The translations under genes were made by a program, and so were the position numbers. From assembly GCF_051781005.1 (NCBI RefSeq), contig NZ_JBPWOA010000006.1, forward strand, positions 310,001 to 374,000: a DNA stretch of 64,000 nt, given 5' to 3'. Shown in pieces: positions 1 to 7,930 of the stretch (position 1 is the first letter of the stretch; each line of letters begins with the position of its first letter). The notes beneath the pieces were generated by a model. The model was not told where the DNA came from. It saw only the letters and a program-made list of their open reading frames with translations, and ran no database searches. This DNA comes from Anabaena sp051781005 (GTDB taxonomy: Bacteria > Cyanobacteriota > Cyanobacteriia > Cyanobacteriales > Nostocaceae).

Positions 1-372
1 GCAATTGTAGGGATTTGTTATGAATCAGCCTTTCCAGAAATCTTCCGTCGTCAAGCTTTAAAGGGTGGGCAATTTATTCTCAGTTCCTCTAATGATGCCC
101 ATTATACATCTGCTATGTCAGACCAACATCATGCCCAGGATATCATGCGGGCAATTGAAACCGATAGATGGGCTGTTAGGGCAACAAATACGGGATATTC
201 GGCTTTCGTTGATCCTCATGGCAGAACTTTGTGGAAATCTGGATATAACACTTACGAAACCCACGCAGAAACTATTTATCGTCGTCAAACGCAGACTTTA
301 TATGTGCGTTGGGGTGATTGGTTGATGCCTTTGTTGTTGGTTCTGGGGTTTTTGGGGTGGATATTCCGATGA
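1..372 (+). CDS. lnt: Apolipoprotein N-acyltransferase, C-terminal part (5' truncated by window edge)
   Basis: The frame is open from base 1 and encodes the last 123 residues. It contains GICYES (residues 4-9), the nucleophile region of the carbon-nitrogen hydrolase (nitrilase) fold with the catalytic Cys, then the family-typical stretch ending SSNDAHY, and a closing hydrophobic helix (about residues 104-122, WLMPLLLVLGFLGWIF). Lnt transfers the third acyl chain to the N-terminal Cys of lipoproteins at the periplasmic face of the inner membrane; in the family the nitrilase domain is followed by one last membrane helix, as seen here. The N-terminal membrane helices and the Glu and Lys of the catalytic triad lie outside the window. 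A plain hairpin with a T-run follows about 85 bases after the stop. Other nitrilase-fold proteins lack the C-terminal helix, so Lnt is the best reading. Confidence 0.88.
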   Translation, partial: AIVGICYESAFPEIFRRQALKGGQFILSSSNDAHYTSAMSDQHHAQDIMRAIETDRWAVRATNTGYSAFVDPHGRTLWKSGYNTYETHAETIYRRQTQTLYVRWGDWLMPLLLVLGFLGWIFR

Positions 373-456
373 TTTTTATGGATTTTTTTCTCCTGCTGCT
401 AAAAAATTTGCCAAAGAGGAAGTAATGGTTATTACTGTGACTTTTGTTTTTTGAGG

Positions 457-481
457 GGGGCTTCTTTCCCCGTGTTTTTTT
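457..481 (+). terminator. Probable intrinsic terminator after lnt
   Basis: GGGG (457-460), a 7-base loop, CCCC (468-471), then seven T residues at 475-481. The stem is short, so termination may be partial. Confidence 0.5.
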
Positions 482-711
482 ACCACATCTCATCTTCAAC
501 TGCCTTGTCACCCGTTAAGGTTCCCTATATTCAAATTAATAGTAAAATTAGTCACTCACTCCTGTTAGGCTTTTCTAAGCCGTAATTTTTGAAGATATCA
601 GCGTGTATATTCCCCTAAAGAAAGATCCCCACATTCTCAAATTATGTAATGATAAATATAGAAATACCTGTTAAGAAAACTGAAAAATAATTTCCAGTCT
701 TAACTCCTGAA

Positions 712-730
712 CTCCTATCTCTATAGGAGG
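712..730 (+). promoter_or_regulatory. Hairpin that sequesters the Shine-Dalgarno site of the next gene
   Basis: CTCCTAT (712-718), loop CTCT, ATAGGAG (723-729) form a perfect 7-bp stem. The right arm is the ribosome-binding site AGGAGG (725-730), which ends seven bases before the ATG at 738. An upstream CTCCTGAA copy at about 704-710 could compete for pairing. The pairing is seen directly; a regulatory role is inference. Confidence 0.5.
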
Positions 731-737
731 TGGAATC

Positions 738-1670
738 ATGATAGATAACGATATAAGAATTGTATCTTTAATTCCCAGTGCGACGGAAATTGTCGCTACT
801 CTGGGTTTATCTCAAGCTATTGTAGGGCGATCGCATGAATGTGACTACCCCCCGGAAATAGCCAATCTTCCTGTTTGTACGGAATCACGGTTAAACGGCG
901 ATGATTCCAGCGATACCATTCACGACGGCATAAACCATATATTCCAATCTGCTCTGAGTATCTACAAAATCAAACTGGATGTTTTAGAGAAACTACAACC
1001 GACCCACATTATTACCCAAAACCAGTGTGATGTATGTGCTGTCAGTTTACCAGAAGTAGAAAAAGCCGTTGCTGAACTTACCCATAGTTCACCCCAAATT
1101 ATATCCTTGCAACCTAACACTCTAGAGGATGTGTGGGGTGATATTGAGCGAGTTGGTCAAACCTTTGGTATAGATTCCGTAAAAATACTAGAAAACCTAG
1201 AAGCACGAGTCAAAATTTGTAATCGTAAAGTCCAAGGACTGTTTATAACAGAAATGCCTACAGTCGCTTGTATTGAGTGGACTGATCCTTTGATGATTGC
1301 TGCTAATTGGATTCCTGAATTAATAAATTTAGCAGGGGGACAAACTTTGTGTAGCAGTGTGGGTAAACCTGCTGCTCGCTTGCACTGGGAAACATTGGTA
1401 GCTAGTAATCCCGATGTGATCATCTTTATGCCCCGCGGCTTCGATTTACAAAGGACTCAGCAAGAAGCCAAATTGTTAACCCAACGTCCAGAGTGGGACA
1501 AACTACACGCTGCTAAAGCTGGTAGAGTTTTTATTACTGACGGTAATTCTTACTTTAACCGTCCTGGCCCCCGCCTGGTAGATTCTGTGGAAATTTTAGC
1601 AGAGATATTGCACCCAGAGATATTTGAATATGGTTATAAAGGTATTGGTTGGGAACCTTTAAAAAACTAA
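738..1670 (+). CDS. ABC-type cobalamin/Fe-siderophore binding protein (BtuF-like, COG0614)
   Basis: A 310-residue protein of the helical-backbone metal-receptor family (BtuF/FhuD fold). It opens with RIVSLIPSATEIVATLGL and VGRSHECDYP, hallmarks of the cobalamin-binding protein branch, has DPLMIAANWIPELINLAGG in the C-terminal lobe and RPGPRLVDSVEILAEIL at the end. No signal peptide or lipobox is visible, so the protein may stay in the cytoplasm or be exported in some other way; this is usual for cyanobacterial members of this branch. No permease or ATPase gene is adjacent. It has a strong AGGAGG site seven bases before the ATG, but that site is inside a hairpin, suggesting translational control. 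Cobalamin as ligand is family inference. Confidence 0.85.
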   Translation: MIDNDIRIVSLIPSATEIVATLGLSQAIVGRSHECDYPPEIANLPVCTESRLNGDDSSDTIHDGINHIFQSALSIYKIKLDVLEKLQPTHIITQNQCDVCAVSLPEVEKAVAELTHSSPQIISLQPNTLEDVWGDIERVGQTFGIDSVKILENLEARVKICNRKVQGLFITEMPTVACIEWTDPLMIAANWIPELINLAGGQTLCSSVGKPAARLHWETLVASNPDVIIFMPRGFDLQRTQQEAKLLTQRPEWDKLHAAKAGRVFITDGNSYFNRPGPRLVDSVEILAEILHPEIFEYGYKGIGWEPLKN

Positions 1671-1672
1671 AA

Positions 1673-2395
1673 TCAACCGATCCAACCACCAAACACAGCA
1701 AGACCATAATATTTCCAAGGTACAGCTACAGTAGCAAAACCAGCCTTTTTTAGCATTTTTAAGTTAGTGTCCAGAGTGGCTAATTGGTCTTGACTAGAAT
1801 AACCGTGAGTATCAGATTTACCCACTTGATGACGACGAATTTCTGCTAAATTTATTCCTTGTTGATTTGCCCATTCTACTCTTGCTGTTTGGTATATTTC
1901 TGCTAAGGCTGGTGTTTCTGGGAGAGTGGGATCAGCATTCCAAAAACAGCCTTGAGGAATGAGATTAATAGCAATTTGTTGAGTTAACCTTAGTTTCATT
2001 TCATCTGTAAGATGGTGAATAGCTAAAGATGAAACACAAGCATCAAAATCTGTACCTATCTCTAACCTTTCTGGATAATTTGCCCATTCGCCAAAGTCTG
2101 CTTCAATACCAGTCCATCGGTTTTCAAATCCGGCAGTAACAACTTTAGCATGAGCAAATTTTATCATGCGTGGTGAATAGTCGAGGGCGATAACTTCAGC
2201 CCCTGGGAAGTGGTTGAGGATTTTGAGACTGAGTTCCCCAGTACCACAGCCCAATTCTAAAATGCGATGAGTTTGCACAGGTAAGCAACGAATAATTACC
2301 TCTAACATTTCATCATAGCGGGGTAATAGTTGGCGGATACCTAGATCAAAATCTTTGGTATCGGCGAATACTTCACCGGGAAATATTTGTGTCAT
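1673..2395 (-). CDS. Class I SAM-dependent methyltransferase
   Basis: A 240-residue methyltransferase. The glycine-rich SAM-binding motif I (ILELGCGTGELSLKIL) and the following acidic strand end (VIALDYSPRMIKFA) are clear, as is the motif IV region CVSSLAIHHLT. The open frame extends upstream to a TTG at 2458, but the extra 21 residues are encoded by a dispersed MITE-like repeat (2418-2540), so I choose the ATG at 2395 (MTQIFPGEVFADTK). It ends two bases from the stop of the convergent binding-protein gene. The substrate is unknown; it resembles small-molecule or ubiquinone/menaquinone-type methyltransferases in general architecture only. Confidence 0.85.
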   Translation of the reverse strand: MTQIFPGEVFADTKDFDLGIRQLLPRYDEMLEVIIRCLPVQTHRILELGCGTGELSLKILNHFPGAEVIALDYSPRMIKFAHAKVVTAGFENRWTGIEADFGEWANYPERLEIGTDFDACVSSLAIHHLTDEMKLRLTQQIAINLIPQGCFWNADPTLPETPALAEIYQTARVEWANQQGINLAEIRRHQVGKSDTHGYSSQDQLATLDTNLKMLKKAGFATVAVPWKYYGLAVFGGWIG

Positions 2396-2417
2396 ATTGG
2401 TGGTTATTAAATTGATT

Positions 2418-2540
2418 AGAGAACTCCACAAAAAAGATGATCCAATTTGTGAAATCAAAATGATTTTTCCTCCCCCTGCTCCCTGCTCCCTGCCCCCCTG
2501 CCTTTACAAATACGGGATATTTTTTTATTTGGAAGTCTCT
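2418..2540. mobile_element. MITE-like element, copy 1
   Basis: A 123-base non-coding unit bounded by AGAGAACTCCA (2418-2428) and TGGAAGTCTCT (2530-2540), imperfect terminal inverted repeats matching at 9 of 11 positions, with possible TTA flanks. The inside carries CTGCTCCCTGCTCCCTG tandem units. A second copy with the same ends and core lies at 14348-14454. No transposase is encoded. Confidence 0.6.
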
Positions 2541-2643
2541 TAATGTCTTCCTGGCTGTGGAATCTACTTTTACTGGTGCGGCTGTTCCGCAGAATTCTAG
2601 CTTTGTTGCTACTTCATAGATTCATTAAACCAGTTAAAATGGG

Positions 2644-2672
2644 TGCGTTAAAAAATTTGACTGTTTAACGCA
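2644..2672 (-). terminator. Hairpin after the (p)ppGpp synthetase gene
   Basis: TGCGTTAAA (2644-2652) and TTTAACGCA (2664-2672) form a perfect 9-bp stem with an 11-base loop, 12 bases past the stop of the minus-strand gene. It could end that transcript, though no long U-run follows. Confidence 0.45.
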
Positions 2673-2683
2673 CTCGCAAACAA

Positions 2684-4960
2684 TTACCCCTGTGACTCTT
2701 CCACTTGACCAACACGACGGATGTTAAGAATATCACTCATTTTTTTAATTTGCACAAATAAGTGTTCTAATTGAGTGCGATCGCGGATATCAATCCCTAA
2801 ATCTATCAATGCCGGTTGTCCCAAAGCTGTTTTCACGTTAGCATGACGGACATTTATACCTTGGTCACTCAACCGCGATAAAATATCCTTTAATATTCCC
2901 ACTCGGTCAAGAGTCTCAATTTGAATATCAATTGGGTAAGTGTGAGGACGACCGCTATTCTCTACCGCTGAGTTCCATCTCACAGGTACTAGGCGTTCAC
3001 ATTCTACACTTTCCACATTATGACAGCCTTGGCGATGGATAGATATACCACGACCTCTTGTCACCACACCAATAATCCCTTCACCTGGAATCGGCGTACA
3101 ACACCCAGCTACATGATAAACCAACCCTTCAACCCCAAGAATTGGTGAATCACTAGCACGGGATGTAGTTGGTTGTGTTTCTCGTGCGGTTTTTGATGAT
3201 GACTCTTTGGGTATAAACGGGATTACATCAGCTACAGGTTGATCAGCTTTCACCACTTCTCGCCAGCGATTTAGCACCAGATTCAAAGTAATTTCACCGT
3301 AACCTAAACCTGCTAATAAATCCTCAACACTGTGATAATTACACTTTTCAGCCACAGTTTGCATTGCGTCAGATTTCAACAAGTTATCAAAACCAGTTTT
3401 ACCCAATTCCTTTTCTAATAAATCTCTTCCCCGCGCCACATTTTCTTCCCGGCGCGATCGCTTGTACCATTGTTTAATTCTATATTTCGCAGCCGAAGTC
3501 CTGACAAAATTTAACCAATCTAAACTGGGATGGCTATTCTTTTGAGTAATAACATCTACAATATCCCCATTATGTAGTCGCGTTGATAATGGCACCATGC
3601 GCCCATTCACCCGCGTACCTGCACAATGGTTCCCCACCTCTGTATGAATTCGATAAGCAAAATCTATACTCGTAGAACCAGGACTTAGAGGTACGACATC
3701 CCCCTTAGGGGTGAAGACATAAACATCATCTTCAAATAGATTGTCTTTAACACTATCTAAGTATTCTTGAGCATCCTTTAAATCACTTTGCCATTCTAAT
3801 AGTTGCCGCAACCAAGTAAACTTCTCATCTGAACCCGTTACTTGGTTATTAGTAGAACTGCCTGTTTCTTTATACTTCCAATGTGCTGCAATCCCATATT
3901 CAGCAATATGATGCATATCTACTGTCCGAATTTGTACCTCTAAGGGGCGGCCAGTTAAACCAATTACCCCAGTATGCAACGACTGGTAACGGTTGGGTTT
4001 TGGCAAGCCGATGTAATCCTTAAATCTTCCAGGAATGGGGCGAAAAGCATCATGAACAACAGCCAAAGCGCGATAACATTCCTCATTGGTTTGCACAATT
4101 ATTCGCAGTGCAGCCAAATCGTAAATTTCATGAAATTCTTTTTGTTGCCGATGCATTTTTTGATAAATGCTATAAAGATGTTTGGGGCGGCCACTAATAT
4201 CCAAACACTGAATTCCCGCTTGCTGCAAACGTTCTCGCAAAACGTTCGTAGTTTTAGCCAATTTTTCTTCTCGCGCTGTCCGTTTTTCCGAAACGTGCTG
4301 CTGAATTTCGCGGAAAGCGTCAGGTTCGAGATACTTAAACGCCAAATCCTCCAATTCCCATTTAATCCGCCAAATTCCCAAGCGATTGGCTAAAGGTGCA
4401 AATATATCTCGCGTTTCCTGGGCGCTGCGGCGACGGCTTGCTTCTGACATATATTGCAAAGTTCGCATATTATGCAAACGGTCTGCCAACTTCACCACAA
4501 TTACCCGAATATCTTGCGCCATAGCCAAAAACATTCGCCGGAAGTTTTCTGCTTGGCTTTCAGTTTTGCTGGTGAAATTGATTTTAGAAAGTTTGGTGAC
4601 ACCTTCAACCAGCAGGCGTACTTCGGCTCCAAAAAGTTCTTCTATTTGTTCAATTGTAACTTCCGTATCTTCAACTACATCATGAAGAAATCCAGCTGCT
4701 ATCATAGCAGGACTGCCTCCCAAATCTCGCAGCAAGCCAGCTACAGCAACCGGATGGGCAATATATGCTTCTCCAGATTTGCGGTATTGTCCTTGATGCA
4801 GTTGATAGGCATATTTAAAGGCTTGACAAATCAAATCAATGTCGCTATGCGTTCGGTCATCGTCTCCTGCGCTGCTTTTGACGGATGTTTCTCGTAAACA
4901 TTTCTTAAGCCATTCCGGAAGACTGACATCTACTGAGGAATCAAGAAGTAAGCTGCTCAT
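2684..4960 (-). CDS. relA: Bifunctional (p)ppGpp synthetase/hydrolase (RelA/SpoT homologue)
   Basis: A full-length 758-residue Rsh enzyme that makes and destroys the stringent alarmone (p)ppGpp. The N-terminal HD hydrolase domain has HDVVED at 93-98 and KLADRLHNMRTL at 157-168. The synthetase domain (about 250-365) has RFKDYIGLPKPNRYQSLH, where RFKD is the form found in bifunctional Rsh enzymes rather than the EXDD form of synthetase-only RelA, and EVQIRT at 341-346. A TGS domain (about 410-472), a Cys-containing linker region (VAGCCTPIPGE ... GCHN) and a C-terminal ACT domain follow. It lies alone between convergent and divergent genes. Both activities look intact. Its upstream leader contains an 8-bp hairpin (5013-5039). 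Confidence 0.95.
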   Translation of the reverse strand: MSSLLLDSSVDVSLPEWLKKCLRETSVKSSAGDDDRTHSDIDLICQAFKYAYQLHQGQYRKSGEAYIAHPVAVAGLLRDLGGSPAMIAAGFLHDVVEDTEVTIEQIEELFGAEVRLLVEGVTKLSKINFTSKTESQAENFRRMFLAMAQDIRVIVVKLADRLHNMRTLQYMSEASRRRSAQETRDIFAPLANRLGIWRIKWELEDLAFKYLEPDAFREIQQHVSEKRTAREEKLAKTTNVLRERLQQAGIQCLDISGRPKHLYSIYQKMHRQQKEFHEIYDLAALRIIVQTNEECYRALAVVHDAFRPIPGRFKDYIGLPKPNRYQSLHTGVIGLTGRPLEVQIRTVDMHHIAEYGIAAHWKYKETGSSTNNQVTGSDEKFTWLRQLLEWQSDLKDAQEYLDSVKDNLFEDDVYVFTPKGDVVPLSPGSTSIDFAYRIHTEVGNHCAGTRVNGRMVPLSTRLHNGDIVDVITQKNSHPSLDWLNFVRTSAAKYRIKQWYKRSRREENVARGRDLLEKELGKTGFDNLLKSDAMQTVAEKCNYHSVEDLLAGLGYGEITLNLVLNRWREVVKADQPVADVIPFIPKESSSKTARETQPTTSRASDSPILGVEGLVYHVAGCCTPIPGEGIIGVVTRGRGISIHRQGCHNVESVECERLVPVRWNSAVENSGRPHTYPIDIQIETLDRVGILKDILSRLSDQGINVRHANVKTALGQPALIDLGIDIRDRTQLEHLFVQIKKMSDILNIRRVGQVEESQG

Positions 4961-5258
4961 ACAAGAGAAATTATTAGGTTTTTGGTGGATAAGTGAGATA
5001 TAGACGAAAATGACAGCATCGCCATAACGAAGATGCTGTTACCATACAGACGGTTAGGAAAACCAATGTGAGGATGATGCTCTAATTGCCTATGATCATC
5101 ATCCATTGCGGGTGTTTAAACGCATAAAGGTAAACATTGATTAATGGCAAACAAAGCCTCAAAGCATGAATTGAGGCTGTTGATTTGATTAAGTCCTTAA
5201 AAAAGTTTATTGTAGAAGAAAATTTTCTTGACATTAATACTATCTTAACTAGCACTGG
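4961..5258. other. Divergent intergenic region with two hairpins
   Basis: The 298 bases between the divergent relA and patD-like starts hold two perfect 8-bp hairpins: ACAGCATC/GATGCTGT (5013-5039, in the relA leader) and AGCCTCAA/TTGAGGCT (5155-5178). A TTGACA lies at 5228-5233 but no good -10 is found at the right spacing before the ATG at 5259. Nothing else is recognised. Confidence 0.5.
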
Positions 5259-5609
5259 ATGTCTCTGAATTTTAAGAAATATCAGGAATTCGCAACATTC
5301 CTAGAGCAATTATCCTCTGATGTTACAAAAACTCAACTAGATGCCCCTACACTGAGGCAGCGTCTGGCCGTTTTGCAGCAATGGTTTGTTGAGCAAATTG
5401 TGCCTTTGTCTGATGTCGAATGGCGGGAACAGTCTTATCAGACGGAGATGAGTAAGCAACTGCGTCTTTTGGAAATAGATGTCATGTTTTTCCAAGGCGC
5501 TAGGCAATCATCAACAGCACAGGCGAGAATGAAAACTATCAGCGATCGCATTACAACTCTAATTCAATATTGCCATGCGATACTGCAACAAGAAGCACCA
5601 GAAGATTAG
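5259..5609 (+). CDS. patD: Probable heterocyst frequency control protein PatD
   Basis: A 116-residue, wholly soluble, mostly helical protein without signal peptide. The pattern of short leucine-rich helices with FATFLEQLSSDV near the start, LRQRLAVLQQWFVEQIVPL in the middle and EMSKQLRLLEIDVMFFQGAR followed by LIQYCHAIL near the end matches my memory of the PatD family, which limits heterocyst frequency in Anabaena and acts with the cell-division protein FtsZ. This is recognition from general pattern, not an alignment. It is divergent from relA and 343 bases ahead of a histidine kinase gene, so it is probably its own transcript. If not PatD, it is a conserved small cyanobacterial protein of unknown role. 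Confidence 0.55.
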   Translation: MSLNFKKYQEFATFLEQLSSDVTKTQLDAPTLRQRLAVLQQWFVEQIVPLSDVEWREQSYQTEMSKQLRLLEIDVMFFQGARQSSTAQARMKTISDRITTLIQYCHAILQQEAPED

Positions 5610-5952
5610 ATAATCAAGTCAAAAGAGGCAAGGAGCAGGAGGCAGGGGGAAAGACTGAGACTAAGCTTGTACTCCGCCCCATATAAGCGTCCTAAAAGGA
5701 CGGGGCTTGTACCCATGTTCCGCTCCACGCAGGGAGAAAAGGCTGGCTCCCCCTGCTCCCTGCTCCTTTTCCCCCTGCCTCTTCCGGTCAGGAGTTAGCA
5801 TTCAGCACTCATAACTCAGGAGTAAAGGTGTTTTGTGGCATAGTTTTGTGATTAAATTTGGGATTTCATGTACATGATATCTGGTGTTATATCTATTGGC
5901 AGAATGGGAACTCTAGACTTAACAGTCATTCGTTCCCAGACTAGAAAATTGT
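5610..5952. other. Intergenic region dominated by a large palindromic repeat
   Basis: This 343-base gap holds a 143-base inverted-repeat unit (5639-5781, listed separately) and a short tract of degenerate heptamers (CAGCACTCATAACTCAGG, about 5802-5820). The bases 5821-5952 before the histidine kinase start look like ordinary AT-rich promoter DNA; no gene is seen. Confidence 0.5.
5639..5781. repeat. Palindromic dispersed repeat
   Basis: Perfect 14-bp arms GAGGCAGGGGGAAA (5639-5652) and TTTCCCCCTGCCTC (5768-5781) enclose a GC-rich core with a nested hairpin GTCC-TAAAA-GGAC (around 5689-5701). The arm sequence shares the CTGCTCCCTGC-type units also found in the MITE-like copies at 2418 and 14348. 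Confidence 0.55.
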
Positions 5953-7821
5953 ATGTCGAAATTCAACTTCAGATACCGATTGCTTTCTTTGGGAGTAGGA
6001 CAGCGAATTAGTTTAGGATATGCCTTGGTTCTGAGTATTGCTGTTTTTGGAACAGTTACTGGCTTTAGTATCGGTAGTTATTATTACAAAGAAGCTTTTC
6101 TACAAGAAAAACACACTCGTAACGAAGTTGAATTGCTCCATCGTTTGCAAGCTGGTATTCTTCAAATACGTACCCATCAACAACAATTGATCCCTTTGTT
6201 GTCAAACCCGAAACAGTCTCAGGAAGAATATGCTCATCTACTTCATCATCAAACGCAAAGTCAGGCATCTTGGGATGAACTCAAGAAGTTTGTAGAAAAT
6301 GAGCCTCCATCAGGTGATAACTTACATTCAACAGCAGAAATACTGGAATTATTGAAAACTTATGCTGGTGTTCCAGAACTTTACTTTAGAGAACTAGATA
6401 GCCGAATGCGGCAAATTAGCTTGTTAAATCTGGAGTCACCCACAGAGTTTGATCAAGCTCAAACAATACTACTACAATTTACAAATGGCGATTTAGCACT
6501 CAAATATGATGGTATATCAGATGATCTGGTAGAAATAATTCAGAAATCATACGAGATATCTCATCAAGCAGAAAAGATGTTAGTGCATTCAAACGATATT
6601 GCTCATGGAATCGTGATTAGCAGCATCGGATTATCTATGGCTATCTCGATTATATTGGCAATTTTCACCAGTCGTGCGATCGCTAAACCTATTCAATCTC
6701 TGACAAATATAGCCCGCAGATCCACAGAAGAATCAAATTTCGATTTACAAGCTACCATTGAACGTCATGATGAAATAGGTGTTTTAGCTAATTCTTTTAA
6801 TCAACTTATTAATTCGGTTAAGGAACTATTACAGCAGCAACAGATCGCTAATGCTAAACTTATAGCTGATAAAGAAACTCTTGAACAAAAGGTTCAGGAA
6901 AGAACCCAGGAACTTAGTGAAAAAAATACTGCTCTGCAACAGCTTCTAGAGGAACTGCAACGCACTCAAGTCCAAATGGTGCAAAGTGAAAAAATGTCAG
7001 CCTTGGGTCAAATGGTTGCAGGTATCGCACACGAAATCAATAATCCTGTTAATTTTATCTTTGGTAATCTTACTCATGTTGACGAATATGCCAAAAATCT
7101 GCTGGAATTTGTGCAACTTTACCAGCAGCACTATCTTGACCCAATTTCTGAAATTGAAACTAAGGCTGAAGAGATTGATATAGAGTTCATCCAAGAAGAT
7201 TTACCGAAAATACTTGCTTCTCTGAAAATGGGTGCTGAACGCATTCGCAATATTGTCTTATCTCTTCGCAACTTCTCACGGATAGATGAAGCTGATTTCA
7301 AAGCAGTAGACATTCATGAAGGTATTGATAGCACATTGTTAATCTTACAACATTCTCTGAAAGAAAAACATGACCGTCCAGCAATTCAAGTCATCAAACA
7401 ATATAGTAGTTTGCCTGTGATTGAGTGCTATCCTGGACAACTTAATCAGGTATTTATGAATATTCTTTCTAATGCGATTGATGCTCTAGATGAAGTCGAT
7501 GCTACGCGAAACTATGAGCAAATACAAGCAAATCCTAGCCAAATTACTATCAGCACCTCGTTTGTCGATTCCCAATTAGTGCGAATTACCATTGCTGATA
7601 ATGGAACTGGTATTTCTGAAGAGGTACAAAATAAAATTTTCAATCCATTCTTTACCACGAAAAATGTTGGTAAAGGTACAGGTTTAGGAATGTCTATTAG
7701 CTATCAAATAATCACAGAAAAACATCATGGTAAACTAAATTGTGTTTCTCAACGTGGAAAAGGAACAGAATTTATCATTCAGCTACCTATTAAACAGATA
7801 GTCCCAAAGTTAGTTCGGTGA
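5953..7821 (+). CDS. Membrane sensor histidine kinase (HAMP, HisKA, HATPase)
   Basis: A 622-residue transmembrane kinase. A first membrane helix (about 22-44) and a second (about 218-239) flank a periplasmic helical sensor of about 170 residues with no recognisable ligand fold. A HAMP region (about 240-293) and a coiled coil (about 293-345) lead to the H-box GIAHEINNPVNFI, with the phosphoacceptor His at 360. The catalytic domain shows the N box (LNQVFMNILSNAIDAL), G1 (IADNGTGI), and the F and G2 boxes (FNPFFTTKNVGKGTGLG). The HEINNP type is common among cyanobacterial kinases of the AtoS/NtrB-like class. No response regulator is adjacent, so its partner is unknown. Confidence 0.93.
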   Translation: MSKFNFRYRLLSLGVGQRISLGYALVLSIAVFGTVTGFSIGSYYYKEAFLQEKHTRNEVELLHRLQAGILQIRTHQQQLIPLLSNPKQSQEEYAHLLHHQTQSQASWDELKKFVENEPPSGDNLHSTAEILELLKTYAGVPELYFRELDSRMRQISLLNLESPTEFDQAQTILLQFTNGDLALKYDGISDDLVEIIQKSYEISHQAEKMLVHSNDIAHGIVISSIGLSMAISIILAIFTSRAIAKPIQSLTNIARRSTEESNFDLQATIERHDEIGVLANSFNQLINSVKELLQQQQIANAKLIADKETLEQKVQERTQELSEKNTALQQLLEELQRTQVQMVQSEKMSALGQMVAGIAHEINNPVNFIFGNLTHVDEYAKNLLEFVQLYQQHYLDPISEIETKAEEIDIEFIQEDLPKILASLKMGAERIRNIVLSLRNFSRIDEADFKAVDIHEGIDSTLLILQHSLKEKHDRPAIQVIKQYSSLPVIECYPGQLNQVFMNILSNAIDALDEVDATRNYEQIQANPSQITISTSFVDSQLVRITIADNGTGISEEVQNKIFNPFFTTKNVGKGTGLGMSISYQIITEKHHGKLNCVSQRGKGTEFIIQLPIKQIVPKLVR

Positions 7822-7930
7822 AAGCGTATTGCCATATAATTGTACATATTTTGTACTTTTACCAAATCTGATAAACTATCCTAAATTTACGATTTAATAA
7901 AGCTGATAGCGCCAGGCTAATAATTAATTT

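Larger units (their letters stand above)
373..737. other. Intergenic region between lnt and the binding-protein gene
   Basis: This 365-base gap has no convincing gene. It holds a terminator-like hairpin just after lnt (457-481), a second small hairpin GGCTT-TTCT-AAGCC at 568-581 followed by a T-rich stretch, and the hairpin covering the ribosome site of the next gene (712-730). I see no cobalamin riboswitch box (the conserved GCCACTG-type element) although the downstream gene resembles BtuF. Confidence 0.6.

Noticed and set aside
373..737. Cobalamin riboswitch before the BtuF-like gene
   Set aside because: No B12-box or other conserved core was found; only short hairpins are visible.
3974..4897. 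Three long + strand open frames opposite relA
   Set aside because: They lie fully within the well-supported relA frame on the other strand, have no ribosome site and show no family pattern; they are mirror frames.
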